A model generated the notes under the pieces. It was not told the DNA's origin, did no database searches, and saw only the letters and a program-made list of their open reading frames with translations. The position numbers and the translations under genes are program-made. This document shows positions 31,926-32,741 of a stretch of 32,741 bases of DNA, piece by piece; position 1 is the stretch's first letter, and each line of letters begins with the position of its first letter. This DNA comes from an uncultured Oscillospiraceae bacterium (GTDB lineage: Bacteria; Bacillota; Clostridia; Oscillospirales; Oscillospiraceae), in NCBI GenBank assembly GCA_905234425.1, contig CAJOHR010000043.1, positions 1-32,741 of the forward strand. The letters are read 5' to 3'.

Positions 31926-32741
31926 TTATTTGTACATCCGGTCATACACCGTCTGGTAGATCTCCACGCATTTTTCCAGATCCATGGCGTTGCACTGGTC
32001 CACATAGGCGTTCCAGCTCGCGTCGTCCAGAGGCTGCTCGCCGATCATCCACTTGAGGATCTGCTCGGTGGCGTAGGTGTAGACGGTGGTGGCAATGTTG
32101 GCGTACTGGGAGTTTTCTTCAGTGGTCAGGTTCAGGGTGGGCAGGCTCTTGTCCGAGGTGCCGTTGTTGTTCCACACATCGAAGGCCCCCAGCTCCACCT
32201 CGTCATAGGTGTAGAAGATGGAGGTGGCGTTGTTGTAGTTGTTGAACACCGGGTTGGTGTACATGTTCCGGAGGTTCATGGGGTTGTAGCCGTCGGGGTT
32301 GTTCACGATGAAGTCGGTGTAAACCGGCTCGCCGTTCTCGTTGTACTCGAAGGCCACGCCCTCTTCGCCGTAATTGGTGAGCAGATAGCCGTCGTAGGTG
32401 TAGAACCAGTTCAGGAATCGGAGCGCCATCTCCGGATTGTCGCAGCCTGTGGTAACGGACATATTGCCCATGCCGATGGAGTTGGTCTTCATCAGGAAGT
32501 CATAGCTTCCGCCCGCTTCCTCCACCAGCGGCGGCAGCGCCTCAAACCGGAAAGTGGGGGAGGCTGCCGCATCCGTCATGGTGGTGAACTTGTCGCCCCG
32601 GATGGCGGTGACGGCGCACTGATCGTCGGTGACATAGCCGTTGATGTAGTCCGGGCCGTAGCTTTCGGAATAGAAGTCGTCCTTGATGAGGCCGGCGGAA
32701 TAGAACTTGTTGAAGGCGGCAATGTAGTTCCGGAAGTGGTC
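31926..32741 (-). CDS. Third related solute-binding protein, C-terminal part
   Basis: The frame is open from the right edge (32741) to the TAA at 31928-31926, so the last 271 residues of a longer protein are visible. They begin DHFRNYIAAFNKFYSAGLIK and hold the motifs NPEMALRFLNWFYTYDGYLLTNYGEEG and SWNAYVDQCNAMDLEKCVEIYQTVYDRMY (each given in part). The WFYTYDGYLL.NYGEEG segment closely matches WTYDGYLLVNYGEEGQS of the gene at 29215, and the C-terminal W..Y...C..M pattern is shared with both orphan lipoproteins. It is therefore the third member of a paralogous receptor family in this window. The N-terminus, and any permeases, lie beyond the edge; an internal ATG at 32579 is not the true start. 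Confidence 0.85.
   Translation of the reverse strand, partial: DHFRNYIAAFNKFYSAGLIKDDFYSESYGPDYINGYVTDDQCAVTAIRGDKFTTMTDAAASPTFRFEALPPLVEEAGGSYDFLMKTNSIGMGNMSVTTGCDNPEMALRFLNWFYTYDGYLLTNYGEEGVAFEYNENGEPVYTDFIVNNPDGYNPMNLRNMYTNPVFNNYNNATSIFYTYDEVELGAFDVWNNNGTSDKSLPTLNLTTEENSQYANIATTVYTYATEQILKWMIGEQPLDDASWNAYVDQCNAMDLEKCVEIYQTVYDRMYK

Overview
The window reads as chromosomal DNA of a GC-rich, Gram-positive anaerobe of the class Clostridia, most likely a gut Oscillospiraceae-type bacterium. The reasons are AGGAGG-type ribosome binding sites with frequent GTG and TTG starts, sigma-A-like promoters, lipoproteins with Ala/Ser/Glu-rich linkers after the lipobox, an S-layer-homology protein, a ThiI without a rhodanese domain, and a CIRCE operator before a small heat-shock gene. 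The taxon is inferred; no rRNA or tRNA gene was found.

Layout. Positions 1-133 hold the start of an alanine/sodium symporter gene on the minus strand. Positions 429-9266 are an alpha-glucoside utilisation region, all on the minus strand: two intracellular GH13 alpha-glucosidases, a sugar-binding lipoprotein with its own promoter (frame disrupted near 5600), two MalF/MalG-type permeases, a DUF624 membrane protein and a MsmX/UgpC-type ATPase behind a structured leader. Oligosaccharides would be bound outside, imported by the permeases with the shared ATPase, and cut to glucose inside. Upstream on the same strand (9291-14780) are a protein-tyrosine-phosphatase-like gene, an FtsX-type ABC permease with its ATPase, and thiI. 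The six genes from thiI to the second GH13 gene are nearly contiguous, with no visible promoter or terminator between them.

Positions 14998-20411 hold an orphan solute-binding lipoprotein (plus strand), two 3-hydroxyacyl-CoA-dehydrogenase-family genes (minus) and a secreted SLH/Ig-like/M15 peptidase (minus). Positions 20583-24613 (plus) hold a stand-alone ParB-family gene, then a membrane HD-GYP protein followed by a membrane GGDEF protein, a likely cyclic-di-GMP breakdown/synthesis pair. Positions 24856-28074 (minus) carry an RsmF-type rRNA methyltransferase and the GTPase TypA/BipA; tyrA follows divergently.

The right end (29215-32741) has a second orphan solute-binding lipoprotein gene (frameshifted near 30695), a small MITE-like palindromic element, a CIRCE-controlled hsp20 gene, and the 3' part of a third related solute-binding protein running off the edge.

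The least explained DNA is a roughly 190-bp array of six hairpins (24673-24860) that reaches into the rsmF stop codon, a 133-bp element with imperfect 17-bp inverted ends (31124-31256), and the hairpin-rich leader before the transporter ATPase. No CRISPR array, prophage, transposase or recognisable defence system was found. Most of the window is ordinary metabolism and signalling, so a wholly new system is not claimed.
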